A DNA stretch of 64,000 nucleotides from CAWGUU01 sp963825765. GTDB taxonomy: Bacteria > Actinomycetota > Acidimicrobiia > Acidimicrobiales > AC-14. Each line of letters opens with the position of its first letter. Positions within the stretch are counted from its first letter, which is position 1. The position numbers were made by a program, and so were the translations under genes. Below the pieces are notes generated by a model. It had not been told where the DNA came from. It saw only the letters and a program-made list of their open reading frames with translations, and ran no database searches. The stretch lies in NCBI GenBank assembly GCA_963825765.1, contig CAWGUU010000013.1:186001-250000 (forward strand). The letters run 5' to 3'. Shown in pieces: positions 36,925 to 44,774 of this stretch.

Positions 36925-37008
36925 AGTCAGGGGCGCGCCGCCCGACAGTCGAGCACGTTTCCCCATCCCCCTTTCAATCCGTGCGTGCGGTTTTCCCGCA
37001 CACGGCTT
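36925..37008 (-). ncRNA. Intron domains V and VI (ribozyme core)
   Basis: Domain V at 37008-36976 on the minus strand reads AAGCCGTGTGCGGGAAAACC then GCACGCACGGATT: the AGC catalytic triad, a GAAA tetraloop and a two-base bulge are in place. The following GGGG-rich segment down to about 36925 can fold as domain VI with a bulged A in CTCGACTGTC. An intact domain V suggests the RNA may still be a functional ribozyme. Confidence 0.85.
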
Positions 37009-37030
37009 ACCGACGGTCTTCGTGACATGG

Positions 37031-38371
37031 TTACGCCGCCTTCGGGTATCGGATGGTGCCCATGAGCTGGTGCAGGCCCTGGTCGTGGAACCAGGTGCGG
37101 GTCCAACGCTCGGCCTGACCCGCCCGCAGGTTGCGACCGCGCTTCTTGAGGAGCAAGCGCTTCAGCCGCCACGCTACGTAGCGGTCCATGGTGACGAACT
37201 TGTCCGCTGCGTTGCCGGTGCGGAAGTAGTTGCCCCATCCCCGCAGGAACAGGTTGAGGTCGTAGATCACGTCCTCCAACTCCACGCCGACCCACTTTTG
37301 ACCGGTGAGGGCCTTGACCCGCTGGCGTGCCCGCTTCATCGACCGCTGCGACGGCCATCGGTGCAGGTAGTAGCGGATGATCCGCGGCTGTTCCCACAGC
37401 CGGCCCGACATGCGGGCGTGAAGATGGCAGCCGAGGAAGTCGAAGCCCTCTGCTCCCTCCCGGAGATCGACCACACGGGTCTTGTCCGGGTGCAGACTCA
37501 GACCGAGCTCACCCAGGATGGCGGCTGCCCGCCGCTGAGCTTCCTCGGCCTGGCTGCGGGTCGTGCACAGCACCACGAAGTCGTCCGCGTCGCGAACCAG
37601 CTCCCCGGTACCGGACTCGGCCCAGGCCCGGTCGAAGGCGTGCAGGTAGATGTTGGCCAGCAGCGGAGAGATGACCCCGCCCTGGGGCGTGCCCGTGACC
37701 GTCTCGGACCGCACCCCCTCGACCAGCACCCCGGCACGCAACCACAGCCGTAACAGCTCGAGCACCCGCCGATCCGACACGCGGGCCTCGACCAGCGACA
37801 GGAGCCTGTCGTGGTCGATCTGGCCGAAGAAGTCGCGGATGTCGGCCTCGAAGACGAAGTGCCGCCCTCGGGGGAACGACACCCGGATGGCTTGCAGGGC
37901 GTCGGTGGCCGAGCGCTTGGGCCGGAACCCGAAGCTGGTGGGCAGGAAGTCGGCCTCGAAGATGGGCTCGAGGACGATCTTGGCTGCCTGCTGGCACACC
38001 CGGTCGCGCACGGTGGGGATGCCCAGAGGCCGTTTGCGGCCATCTGGCTTGGGAATCTCCACCCGTCGAACAGGCGACGGGCGGTAGGTGCCTGCCCGGA
38101 GGTCACGGGCCAACTCGTCGAGCAGGCGCCCGACCCCGTAGTCCTCCACCGCCTCCAGGGTCAGGCGATCGACCCCGGCGGCGCCACGATTGGCTCGGAC
38201 CCGTCTCCACGCCTCCCACAGGACGTCAGGTCTGTAGATGCGGTCGTACAGGGCGTGGAAGCGGCGACCCGGAGACTGCTTGGCCCCAGCCCATAGCCGG
38301 TTCTGGAGTTTTCGCACGTTGTCGGGGGGCGGACGCCCCCCGGGGTGGTTGGGCCGGGCGGTCCCGGCCAT
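37031..38371 (-). CDS. ltrA: Group II intron reverse transcriptase/maturase, no HNH domain
   Basis: 446 residues from the ATG at 38371 (the open frame extends to 38650 over structured RNA). Reverse transcriptase blocks: VRANRGAAGVDRLTLE, RRVEIPKPDGRKRPLGIPTVRDRVCQQ, SFGFRPKRSATDALQAI, FEADIRDFFGQIDHDRLL, GTPQGGVISPLLANIYLH and the catalytic block read as LVRDADDFVVL. The Tyr of the usual YADD is Asp here (37580-37591) while both catalytic Asp remain. A maturase X domain follows (YYLHRWPSQRSMKRARQRVKAL; LNLFLRGWGNYFRTGN) and the protein ends at PKAA without an HNH endonuclease. It serves splicing and retrohoming of the host intron; the DADD change may impair cDNA synthesis. Confidence 0.93.
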   Translation of the reverse strand: MAGTARPNHPGGRPPPDNVRKLQNRLWAGAKQSPGRRFHALYDRIYRPDVLWEAWRRVRANRGAAGVDRLTLEAVEDYGVGRLLDELARDLRAGTYRPSPVRRVEIPKPDGRKRPLGIPTVRDRVCQQAAKIVLEPIFEADFLPTSFGFRPKRSATDALQAIRVSFPRGRHFVFEADIRDFFGQIDHDRLLSLVEARVSDRRVLELLRLWLRAGVLVEGVRSETVTGTPQGGVISPLLANIYLHAFDRAWAESGTGELVRDADDFVVLCTTRSQAEEAQRRAAAILGELGLSLHPDKTRVVDLREGAEGFDFLGCHLHARMSGRLWEQPRIIRYYLHRWPSQRSMKRARQRVKALTGQKWVGVELEDVIYDLNLFLRGWGNYFRTGNAADKFVTMDRYVAWRLKRLLLKKRGRNLRAGQAERWTRTWFHDQGLHQLMGTIRYPKAA

Positions 38372-38874
38372 GCCCTGGCGCTTACCTCCATCCTCGGCGT
38401 GACCGAAGTCGGGGCCCTTCCCCTCCGCTTGTTTGGCGGTTGGTACTACGGCCCCGTCGGACTCCCGCTGCGCTCCGCTCGGCTTCACCACTGGCTTATA
38501 CGAGCGGTCTTTGCCGACGAGGCTGCGCAGACGGGTCTCTCCTGTCCCGAACCTGACCGTGCGTGCGTGCCGATCCCCATACCCCGGAAGGACCCGACGG
38601 TGGGCATGTCCGGAACGCCAGTCCGTCGGATGTTGCCTTCGCCGTGACATGAGCGGCTCGGCTCCCCCGTTGTGTATCTGACGAGGCTGCAGGACTCACG
38701 CCTGGTGGCGCTACGGCCCGCACGCTTGCTCCCTCCAAAGAGGCTCTTGACGCCCCGCTCAGCCCGCCGCCTCTCGGCGACGAACCGGGGCCTGCTACCG
38801 GGCTCTCCGGCGATTACCCGGGCGGGACTCACACCCGCTGGTCTGGTCCAGTTTTCAGGACGCAACATGGCCCG

Positions 38875-38891
38875 ATTCTACCGGCGGGTAG
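38875..38891 (-). promoter_or_regulatory. Promoter-like -10 and inverted repeat between kgd intron and kinase gene
   Basis: TAGAAT on the minus strand (38880-38875) is a good -10 hexamer for the kgd transcript, placing the start of transcription at about the 5' end of the intron. It overlaps CTACCGGCGGGTAG (38878-38891), a perfect 5-bp inverted repeat that could be an operator shared with the divergent kinase gene, whose start is 11 bases further on. No convincing -35 was found. Confidence 0.45.
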
Positions 38892-38901
38892 CGTTTCGAC
38901 C

Positions 38902-40440
38902 GTGGCTCCAGAGAAACAGGCCGGCAACGTCATCGACTCCCGCTACGAATTGCTCTCCCCGATCCGCTCCGGGGGCATGGGAGTCGTGTGGCGCGCCCAG
39001 GACCTGTTGGTGGAACGCGAGGTGGCGATCAAGGAGATCCGCTTCCCCGACATCCTCGGCGAGCAGCAGCGCGCAGCCCTGTCCGTTCGCCTGGTGGCCG
39101 ACGCCAAGGCGGTGGCCGGGCTCGGCGATCCGGGCACCATCTCGGTGATCGACGTGCTGGACCAGCACCAGCCCCCGCTCGTGGTCACCGAGCTGGTGCA
39201 CGCCCCCTCGATCGCCGACGTCGTCGCCACGGACGGCCCGCTGCCGCCGGAACGGGTGGCCGCAGTGGGCCTCGCCGTCCTCGAGAGCTTGGAGGCGGCG
39301 TCGGCCAAGGGCATCGTCCACCGCTTCCTGCGGCCATCCCGCATCCTCCTGCCCGTCGAAGGCGGCGCCCGGGTCGCCGACTTCGGCGTGATGGCCCTGG
39401 TCGGCGACCCCGACGTCAACGCCTCCGGATCGGTGTCCGGCTCGGCGTCGTACCTGCCGCCGGAGATGCCGACCCAGCCCGGCGGCAGCCTGGCCTCGGA
39501 CCTCTGGTGCCTAGGCGCCACGCTCTACTTTGCGGTGGAGGGCGCCCCCGCCTTCGCCGGTGAGACGACCCAGGCGACGCTCCAGGCGATCGCCGCCGGG
39601 CGACCCCGTCCCGCCGAGCGAGCCGGGGAGCTGGCCCCGGTGTTGAAGGCCCTCCTCGACCCGGATCCGGCGGCACGGCCCCAGCCGGATCGGCTGCGGG
39701 CCCTCCTCGGTGCCGTGGCCCTCGTTCCCGTCGGGGCCCCGGCCGGGCCGCCCCCGCCGGGCGAGATCCTCGATCGGATGTTCCACCGCGACCCCGACAC
39801 CCCCCAGCTCCACCTCCTCCCCGAGGAGCCGGAGGAGGGCGCGGCAGAAAGTGGCGGGGCGCTGGGCAAGGTGAAGCGCAAACGCCACCGGGGCAGGAAG
39901 GTCCTCACCGGCGCAGGTGCGCTGGTCGTGATCGCCGTCCTGGGAGCCCTCCTGGCCGTAGGCGGGCGCCATGCCATCGTGAAGAAGAAGGCTGCGTCCC
40001 AGGCGATCCAGTGGACGACCTACTCCGACGCCGCCACCGGCTTCAAGATCGACCACCCGGGCGGGTGGACGGCGGCCACGGAGGGCCGGCACACCGATTT
40101 CCGGGACCCCGCCACGGGCGCCGCCCTTCGGGTGGGCTACACCAAGCCGGCCCAGTCGACTCCCGAGCAGGTATGGCTGGACCTGGAGAAGTCGTTCCAG
40201 GCGGAGCACCCGTCCTACAAGCGGGTGAGGCTCAACCAGAGCGTCCACGCCGGGCTGCCGGCAGCCATCTGGGAGTTCACCTGGACCGACAACGGCATCG
40301 ACCTGCACAACTACGACGTGGGATTCACGTCCGGCGAGTACTCGCTGGCCCTGAACTACCAGACCAAGGAAGCGGACTGGGAACGCCTGCGTCCCCAGTT
40401 CGACAGGTTCGCCTCGACGTTCCAGCCTCCCCCCGAGTAG
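38902..40440 (+). CDS. Membrane-anchored Ser/Thr protein kinase-like protein with altered HRD motif
   Basis: A 512-residue protein from GTG 38902. The kinase domain (about 15-270) has RSGGMGVVWRAQD (glycine loop), K44 in VAIKE, DFG at 161 and a usable C-lobe. The catalytic loop, however, reads HRFLRPSRIL where HRDxKPxN is expected, so the proton-accepting Asp and the metal-binding Asn are gone: probably a pseudokinase. A basic juxtamembrane stretch, one TM helix (about 336-355) and an extracytoplasmic beta-rich domain (YSDAATGFKIDHPGGW...FDRFASTF) follow. Similar outer domains bind ligands or partners. A minisatellite covers its stop codon. Confidence 0.88.
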   Translation: MAPEKQAGNVIDSRYELLSPIRSGGMGVVWRAQDLLVEREVAIKEIRFPDILGEQQRAALSVRLVADAKAVAGLGDPGTISVIDVLDQHQPPLVVTELVHAPSIADVVATDGPLPPERVAAVGLAVLESLEAASAKGIVHRFLRPSRILLPVEGGARVADFGVMALVGDPDVNASGSVSGSASYLPPEMPTQPGGSLASDLWCLGATLYFAVEGAPAFAGETTQATLQAIAAGRPRPAERAGELAPVLKALLDPDPAARPQPDRLRALLGAVALVPVGAPAGPPPPGEILDRMFHRDPDTPQLHLLPEEPEEGAAESGGALGKVKRKRHRGRKVLTGAGALVVIAVLGALLAVGGRHAIVKKKAASQAIQWTTYSDAATGFKIDHPGGWTAATEGRHTDFRDPATGAALRVGYTKPAQSTPEQVWLDLEKSFQAEHPSYKRVRLNQSVHAGLPAAIWEFTWTDNGIDLHNYDVGFTSGEYSLALNYQTKEADWERLRPQFDRFASTFQPPPE

Positions 40441-40538
40441 CAGGCCAGCCTCCCCCCAGTAGCAGCCAGCCTCCCCCCGTAGCAGGCCAGCCTCCCCCCG
40501 AGTAGCAGGCCAGCCTTTCCCCGAGTAGGAGGCCAGCC
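40422..40538. repeat. Five 21-23 bp tandem repeats over the kinase stop codon
   Basis: Units begin at 40422, 40445, 40466, 40487 and 40510 and are variants of CCAGCCTCCCCCCGAGTAGC plus AGG. The first contains the kinase stop TAG (40438-40440) and every later unit carries a TAG copy. Units 2 and 3 have lost two bases. Array of a type seen at several gene ends in this window. Confidence 0.92.
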
Positions 40539-40708
40539 GCCACCGCAGCAACGTGGGAGAGGCCGGGGCTGGGGTGCACGGCGGACGCACCCCGGGCCCC
40601 GACGGACGAGGAAACTTGCAGAGTCCAGCGCTCCAGTCAAGCCCGGGGGCCCCGGAACCCAAGAAATCTCATTCAACCCGGGCCCTCGAAATGCCGATAC
40701 GCGAAGAT

Positions 40709-40951
40709 ATGACCACACAGACGAGTTTCACGAGCAGGGCCGTGCTCCGGACCGTCGAGGCCGGGAACTCGGCTGTCTGCGTGGGGTGCGACGAGGTCGT
40801 GAAGTTCAAGGCCAAGCTCCGCCTGACCCAGGTCATCGCCAACGTCTACGTGGACGGCGCATGGAAGCGCGTCGAGCATTTCCACGACGAGTGCTACGAG
40901 CGTGTCGGACGACCCTACGGCAGCGTCGTCGACGACAGGCGAGTCAGCTAG
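40709..40951 (+). CDS. Small CxxC hypothetical protein
   Basis: An 80-residue protein from ATG 40709 (another ATG at 40691 would add six residues). It has a Cys pair C-V-G-C (about 24-27) and a later HFHDEC (about 57-62), a plausible zinc site, with the intervening KFKAKLRLTQVIANVYVDGAWKRVE forming beta strands. I believe it belongs to a small conserved actinobacterial family without an assigned role. Confidence 0.75.
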   Translation: MTTQTSFTSRAVLRTVEAGNSAVCVGCDEVVKFKAKLRLTQVIANVYVDGAWKRVEHFHDECYERVGRPYGSVVDDRRVS

Positions 40952-40973
40952 TTCTCGCCCTCGCTCTGGTGCA

Positions 40974-41011
40974 CCAGCCGGCCGGCCCAGCTGGCCGGTA
41001 GAGCCGGCTGG
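40974..41011. terminator. Bidirectional hairpin between convergent genes
   Basis: CCAGCCGGC (40974-40982) pairs with GCCGGCTGG (41003-41011), and the inner GGCC/GGCC and CAGCTG bases extend the stem. It lies between the stops of the CxxC gene and the SIS-domain gene and would serve both. There is no U-run. Confidence 0.6.
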
Positions 41012-41032
41012 CCTCTTGGCGTTCCGCTCTAG

Positions 41033-41699
41033 CTAGCTGGCCAGGCTGGGGATGCTTACGCCCAACGCCTCTTGGATGTAGGCCCAGAGCACGTGGGTGG
41101 CCGAGGCCTGGGTCTCCTGGACCCTGTGGACGCTCTGGGAGCGGACCACGATGCACATCTGGACGGTGTCGGACGCGGCCATGCGGCCGCCGTCGATGCC
41201 GGCGAAGCCGACGGTGAGCATCCCCCGCTTCGTCGCTTCGGTGTAGGCCACCATCAGGTTCTCGGAATTGCCGCTGGTCGAGTAGCCGAGAGCGATGTCG
41301 CCGGCTCGGGCGTGGGCGATCAGCTGGCGGGAGAAGACTTTGTCGTAGCCGACGTCGTTGCCCAGGGCGGTGAGCACGGCACGGTCCTCCACCAGCGACC
41401 GCACGGCCAGGGGCCTGCCCCACGGCGGGCGGGTGAACAGCTGGGCGATGCCGTCGGAGTCGGTGGCGCTGCCGCCGTTGCCGAAGGCGAACATCCGGCC
41501 CCCGGCGGCGAAGCGGGTGGCCATCGCCTCCGCCACCTCCCGCAGCTGCGACTCGCAGCGGGCCAGGGTCTCGATGCGGAGGTTGGTCGACGACCGACCA
41601 CTTCTCCTCGGCGGAGCGGGCCAGGTCGTCGAGCAGGGAGCCGGAGTCGGTCTCGTCGCCCTCGATGAAGGGATACAGGAAGTCGGTCGTCTCTTTCAC
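41033..41699 (-). CDS. SIS-domain phosphosugar isomerase-like protein (GmhA type), frame broken once
   Basis: GTG 41699, with AAGGGAG upstream, starts a frame reading MKETTDFLYPFIEGDETDSG and a helical lead-in (LLDDLARSAEEKW). At about 41598 coding moves to another frame: TNLRIETLARCESQLREVAEAM, then the SIS signature FAFGNGGSATDSD, ALGNDVGYDKVF and ALGYSTSGNSENLMVAY, ending at 41033. One extra base accounts for it; the restored length is about 221. GmhA converts sedoheptulose-7-phosphate, but related SIS proteins occur in actinobacterial hydrogenase loci, and the preceding gene is an SIS-HypC fusion, so that setting is more likely than heptose synthesis. Confidence 0.75.
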
Positions 41700-41712
41700 A
41701 GGGCTCCCTTCC

Positions 41713-41764
41713 TCATTTGCCAAAGTGTCATTTGCCAAAGTGTCATTTGCCAAAGTGTCATTTG
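41713..41764. repeat. 15-bp tandem repeat over the SIS-HypC stop codon
   Basis: Three perfect copies of TCATTTGCCAAAGTG (41713, 41728, 41743) and a partial fourth (41758-41764). On the minus strand each begins CACTTTGGCAAATGA, so every copy holds a TGA identical to the stop of the upstream gene. The identical units imply recent expansion. Confidence 0.93.
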
Positions 41765-42444
41765 ATGGCGAATCCGGCGTGGACCAGGACCAGGTCGCCG
41801 GGGCCGGGAGGCTCGATCAGGGAGACGTCGATCCGCTCCTCCTTGCCCTCGGCCCGCACCACCGCCTCGTCGCCCTCGACCATCACGACTTCTGCCAGGC
41901 GGCCTTCGTCGGAGCAGGTGATGCAGACCTCTTCGGTGCACTCGACCGACGAGTCGACCTTGAGCAGGCCGGGGTGCTCGAAGCACACGTGGGTGAGCTC
42001 CCACAGGAGGTGGTAGATCCGCACGAAACACTCCGACGCGGTGAGCTCGTCGTCGGTGTCGAGCCAGATCACGTGATCGGCGGCACCGGATGGAGGTCGC
42101 TCGGAGCCGGCGCCGATCCACACCGTCTCCACGCCCCACGCCTCGCCCCGGCGCAGCGCCTCGGAGACCTGACGATCGTCGGCCCGGCCCAGGGCCAGCA
42201 CGATGTCGCCGGCGCGGACCGAGGCCCGCAGGGTGGCGACCACGTCGGCGCCGACGGGCACGCTGACGGCGGCGAGGGCCCGCTTGCCCACAATCACGGG
42301 GTGCACGAACTCCACCGACACGTGGGCGGCATGGAACGGCCAGGACGGCGACGCGCACCACATGGTGCCCCCGGCGGAGAACCGCCGGGCCAGCGCCAGC
42401 GAGGCCCGGCCCAGATCTTCGGCGACTGCTGCGATCTCTGTCAT
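41758..42444 (-). CDS. SIS-like domain fused to a HypC/HupF hydrogenase-maturation domain
   Basis: A 228-residue protein from the ATG at 42444. Residues 1-150 resemble a phosphosugar-binding SIS fold (GADVVATLRASVRAGDIVLALGRADD). From about 150 the text reads HVCFEHPGLL, then EEVCITCSDEGRLAEVVMVEG...DLVLVHAGFAIK, the HypC/HupF chaperone that delivers Fe(CN)2CO to NiFe hydrogenase. HypC proteins use a Cys directly after the initiator Met; here the equivalent Cys is internal, so either the fusion is processed or it functions differently. No hydrogenase structural genes are in the window. It shares strand and a minisatellite junction with the next SIS gene. Confidence 0.82.
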   Translation of the reverse strand: MTEIAAVAEDLGRASLALARRFSAGGTMWCASPSWPFHAAHVSVEFVHPVIVGKRALAAVSVPVGADVVATLRASVRAGDIVLALGRADDRQVSEALRRGEAWGVETVWIGAGSERPPSGAADHVIWLDTDDELTASECFVRIYHLLWELTHVCFEHPGLLKVDSSVECTEEVCITCSDEGRLAEVVMVEGDEAVVRAEGKEERIDVSLIEPPGPGDLVLVHAGFAIK

Positions 42445-42541
42445 CGGGTACCCGATCCTACACCCGCCCCGATTCTTCACTTAGATGTCGCTGGCATATA
42501 CGAGCGCCGGCGTCGGGCTGCCCAGCCGCAGAGTCAGGGAC

Positions 42542-43174
42542 CTACCCGAAGAACTCGGCCGTTCCCTCGGGCGCTTTCCTGCCGACGTACATGTCGACAG
42601 GGATGTTCAGCGCCCACACCAGGTAGGCGACCTGGCCGGCGACAAAAGCGACAGGGATGGACGCCGTGAACAGCACGACCGGTACCAGTGACGACAGGTG
42701 CGCCCACCGGTACACGTCGTCCGGCATCGGCTCACGGAGAAGGCCGGCGGTCCGGGCATGGCGCAGCTGGACCACCTCGAAGCCCGACACGATGGCGGCG
42801 ACCGCGGCGTAGCCGGCGATGGCGAGGGCGTTGGCCGAGTAGGTGCCGAGCAGTGCCGTCGGGAACGGCAGGAAGGCGATGAAGGCCAGGTACTCCAGAT
42901 TTATCGTCAGCATGCGTCGGTCGAAGCGCTGCAGGTGGGACATCAGGCTGTGGTGCGCGAGCCAGTATTTGCCGATCACCGCGAAGCTGAGGAAGAAGCT
43001 GGCGAAGTTGTGGCCGAGGTCGCCGAGGGCCTCCAGCAGGTCGCCGGCGTCGTCGGCGTTCGACACCGTCGGCACAGCGATCCCCACCACCAGCAGGGTC
43101 ATGGCGATGGCGAAGACGGCGTCGCTGAAGTTCAGGACCCGACCGAACTCGTCGCTCCCCCGCTCGTGGTTCAG
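42542..43174 (-). CDS. TMEM175-family potassium channel, probable CTG start
   Basis: The family signature GRVLNFSDAVFAIAMTLL lies upstream of the first ATG (43102), so that start would delete the pore helix. In the same frame no ATG, GTG or TTG exists before a stop, but a CTG at 43174 overlaps the previous gene's stop as CTGA and has GAAGGGG six bases upstream. That start gives 210 residues with about six TM helices, including LGHNFASFFLSFAVIGKYW and LAFIAFLPFPTALLG. Bacterial TMEM175 proteins are tetrameric K+ channels with hydrophobic-residue filters. Confidence 0.85.
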   Translation of the reverse strand: MNHERGSDEFGRVLNFSDAVFAIAMTLLVVGIAVPTVSNADDAGDLLEALGDLGHNFASFFLSFAVIGKYWLAHHSLMSHLQRFDRRMLTINLEYLAFIAFLPFPTALLGTYSANALAIAGYAAVAAIVSGFEVVQLRHARTAGLLREPMPDDVYRWAHLSSLVPVVLFTASIPVAFVAGQVAYLVWALNIPVDMYVGRKAPEGTAEFFG

Positions 43175-43890
43175 GCCGAATCCCCTTCATTGCGCCCGAC
43201 CACCAGGTGATGGGGGTGGGGGTAGCCCCGGTGGAGGGGGCGGTGGGAGGCCGCCAGCCCGTCGTCGGCCATCCACGCCGCCAGCTGCTCGGGCGGGACG
43301 AAGCTGAACCCGCCCTCGCCCTCGGTGATGCCGAGCAGGCGCACCGCCAGCGTCTCCTGGCACCGGTTCCACGCCGCCTTCCACCGGGGAGTGGGCGCCA
43401 TCTCCTTCACCACCAGCACCCCGCCGGGCGCCAGCCTGGCGCTGCAGGCCCGCAGCACCTCCCGTTGGACGTCGGCGCCGAGCAGGTAGAGCACGTCGAC
43501 GATGACGATGCAATCCCACCCACCATCAGGGCAATCCCAAGGGCCGTCGGGCAGCTCGCCCGGCGCCGTCACCTCGAAGCGGCAGCGGCGGGCGTGGCCG
43601 GCCCGTTCGGCGGCGGCCGCGGCGGCGGCGATCTTGGGGGCGTCGACGTCGATGCCGAGGACGTTCCGGGCGCCTGATTCGAGGGCCAGGTGGTTCGACA
43701 GCAGGCCGTGCCCGCAGCCCACCTCCAGGACCGTTCCCGCCCGGGGGACGACGGTCGCAACCGCCCGCATCGGGCAGGTGGCCCAGCGGACACGGACGTG
43801 GGCCCGCACTCCCAGCGACCCGGTGCCGTACAGCCCCACCACGCCCCCACCGGTACCGGCGGTCGCCGCAGCGGCTCGGGCGTAGGTCAC
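43171..43890 (-). CDS. SAM-dependent methyltransferase (class I)
   Basis: A 239-residue protein, GTG start at 43890. The SAM motif VLEVGCGHGLLSNHLA, acidic loop GIDVD, post-motif DCIVIVDVLYLL and LAPGGVLVVKEM are typical. There is no clear substrate signature. It sits between a YdjC-type deacetylase (seven bases upstream) and the TMEM175 gene, with which it overlaps by four bases, so a membrane or glycolipid substrate is possible but unproven. Confidence 0.88.
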   Translation of the reverse strand: MTYARAAAATAGTGGGVVGLYGTGSLGVRAHVRVRWATCPMRAVATVVPRAGTVLEVGCGHGLLSNHLALESGARNVLGIDVDAPKIAAAAAAAERAGHARRCRFEVTAPGELPDGPWDCPDGGWDCIVIVDVLYLLGADVQREVLRACSARLAPGGVLVVKEMAPTPRWKAAWNRCQETLAVRLLGITEGEGGFSFVPPEQLAAWMADDGLAASHRPLHRGYPHPHHLVVGRNEGDSA

Positions 43891-43897
43891 CGACCGG

Positions 43898-44734
43898 CTA
43901 CGGGAGGTCGGCGTAGGTCGCGAGGGTGAAGCCGTGGCGGGCGACGACCTCGCGGGCGGTGGCGCCGCTGAGGGCGGCCAGCTCGTCCTCCCACCGGTAC
44001 CCCCAGACGTAGCGGGCCCTGTCGGCGTCGTCGCCCTCGCCGGGATGCACGGTGAGCTCCACCGACCGCTTGCCGCCGGCGGCCAGGCGAGTCAGCACCC
44101 GGGGCAGCCGCGCCGCGTCCAGACAGCCGGCGCACTCGATGCCGATCGCGTCGAGCGGGTGGTGCAGCCCGACCTCGACCGCCCGCCGGGCCAGCCGCCG
44201 CCCGAGGAGGGTGACGCCGATGCCGGCGGGCTTGAGGGATCGGTACCGGGGGACGCGCACGGCGGGGATCCCGAATCTGACGGCCAGGGCCAGCACCACC
44301 TCGCGCACCGACGGCCACAGCTGCAGGTGCTGATGGGCGTCGAGGTGGGTGATCGGCAGGCCGAGCTCCTGCACCATCTCCAGCTGGGCGGTGAACTCCC
44401 GCCTGAGGTCCTCGGGGTCGATCCGTCCTGTCGCCGCCCTGACGACGAAGTCGCCGTAGGTGGGGCACAGATGTCCGCGACGCCCCAGCAGGGTGGGGAT
44501 CTCGTCGGCGGGGAGCAGCGGCGGGTCCTCGCCCACGGCGGCCAGATGGACACCGATCCCGAGGTCCCCCTCGTCGGCCAGCCAGTCGGCGACCTTCGGG
44601 TAGGCGGGCCCGATGGCCAGCACCGACGCGCTGGTGACGATCCCGTCGCGGTGGGCGTCGAGGATGCCACGGGAGATCCCGAGGGTGAGCCCGTAGTCGT
44701 CGGCGTTGACGATGAGCAGGCGGTCCCCAGTCAC
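43898..44734 (-). CDS. YdjC/ChbG-like carbohydrate deacetylase (HpnK type)
   Basis: 278 residues from GTG 44734, chosen for the GAGGGA six bases upstream; an ATG at 44760 would add nine residues. Signature motifs: RLLIVNADDYGLT (metal-binding Asp-Asp), IGVHLAAVGEDPPLL, THLDAHQHLQLWP (His metal ligands) and ELTVHPGEGDD. Members deacetylate chitobiose-type sugars or hopanoid-linked N-acetylglucosamine (HpnK). With a neighbouring methyltransferase and a membrane glycosyltransferase, a role in a glycolipid or cell-envelope glycan is plausible. Confidence 0.9.
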   Translation of the reverse strand: MTGDRLLIVNADDYGLTLGISRGILDAHRDGIVTSASVLAIGPAYPKVADWLADEGDLGIGVHLAAVGEDPPLLPADEIPTLLGRRGHLCPTYGDFVVRAATGRIDPEDLRREFTAQLEMVQELGLPITHLDAHQHLQLWPSVREVVLALAVRFGIPAVRVPRYRSLKPAGIGVTLLGRRLARRAVEVGLHHPLDAIGIECAGCLDAARLPRVLTRLAAGGKRSVELTVHPGEGDDADRARYVWGYRWEDELAALSGATAREVVARHGFTLATYADLP

Positions 44735-44774
44735 GTCGCGTCCCTCATGAGCGCCCATCATGACAAGTACCAGA

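Larger units (their letters stand above)
36925..38866 (-). mobile_element. Group II intron with LtrA-type maturase
   Basis: About 1.94 kb between the kgd start and the kinase gene, oriented like kgd. It carries the maturase and, after its stop, a classic domain V (36976-37008) and a domain VI-like hairpin ending just before kgd. The 5' part upstream of the ORF has the GC-rich, hairpin-rich character of domains I-III. Boundaries are estimates: the 5' end is put at GTTGCG (38866, not a perfect GTGYG; another candidate GTGTG is at 38834), and the 3' end within CTGACTACC before kgd. Insertion is just downstream of a TAGAAT promoter-like hexamer. Confidence 0.85.

Noticed and set aside
36921..38900. 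Retron or DGR instead of a group II intron
   Set aside because: Domain V, the maturase X domain and gene order are those of a group II intron; no template repeat or msr/msd structure was seen.
40422..40538. Second possible CRISPR or origin-type iteron array
   Set aside because: No spacers, the units contain the stop codon of a gene, and no replication gene is near.
41033..41699. Heptose biosynthesis (gmhA) role
   Set aside because: No gmhB, hldE or LPS genes are near, and the neighbour is a HypC fusion, so the heptose role is not claimed.
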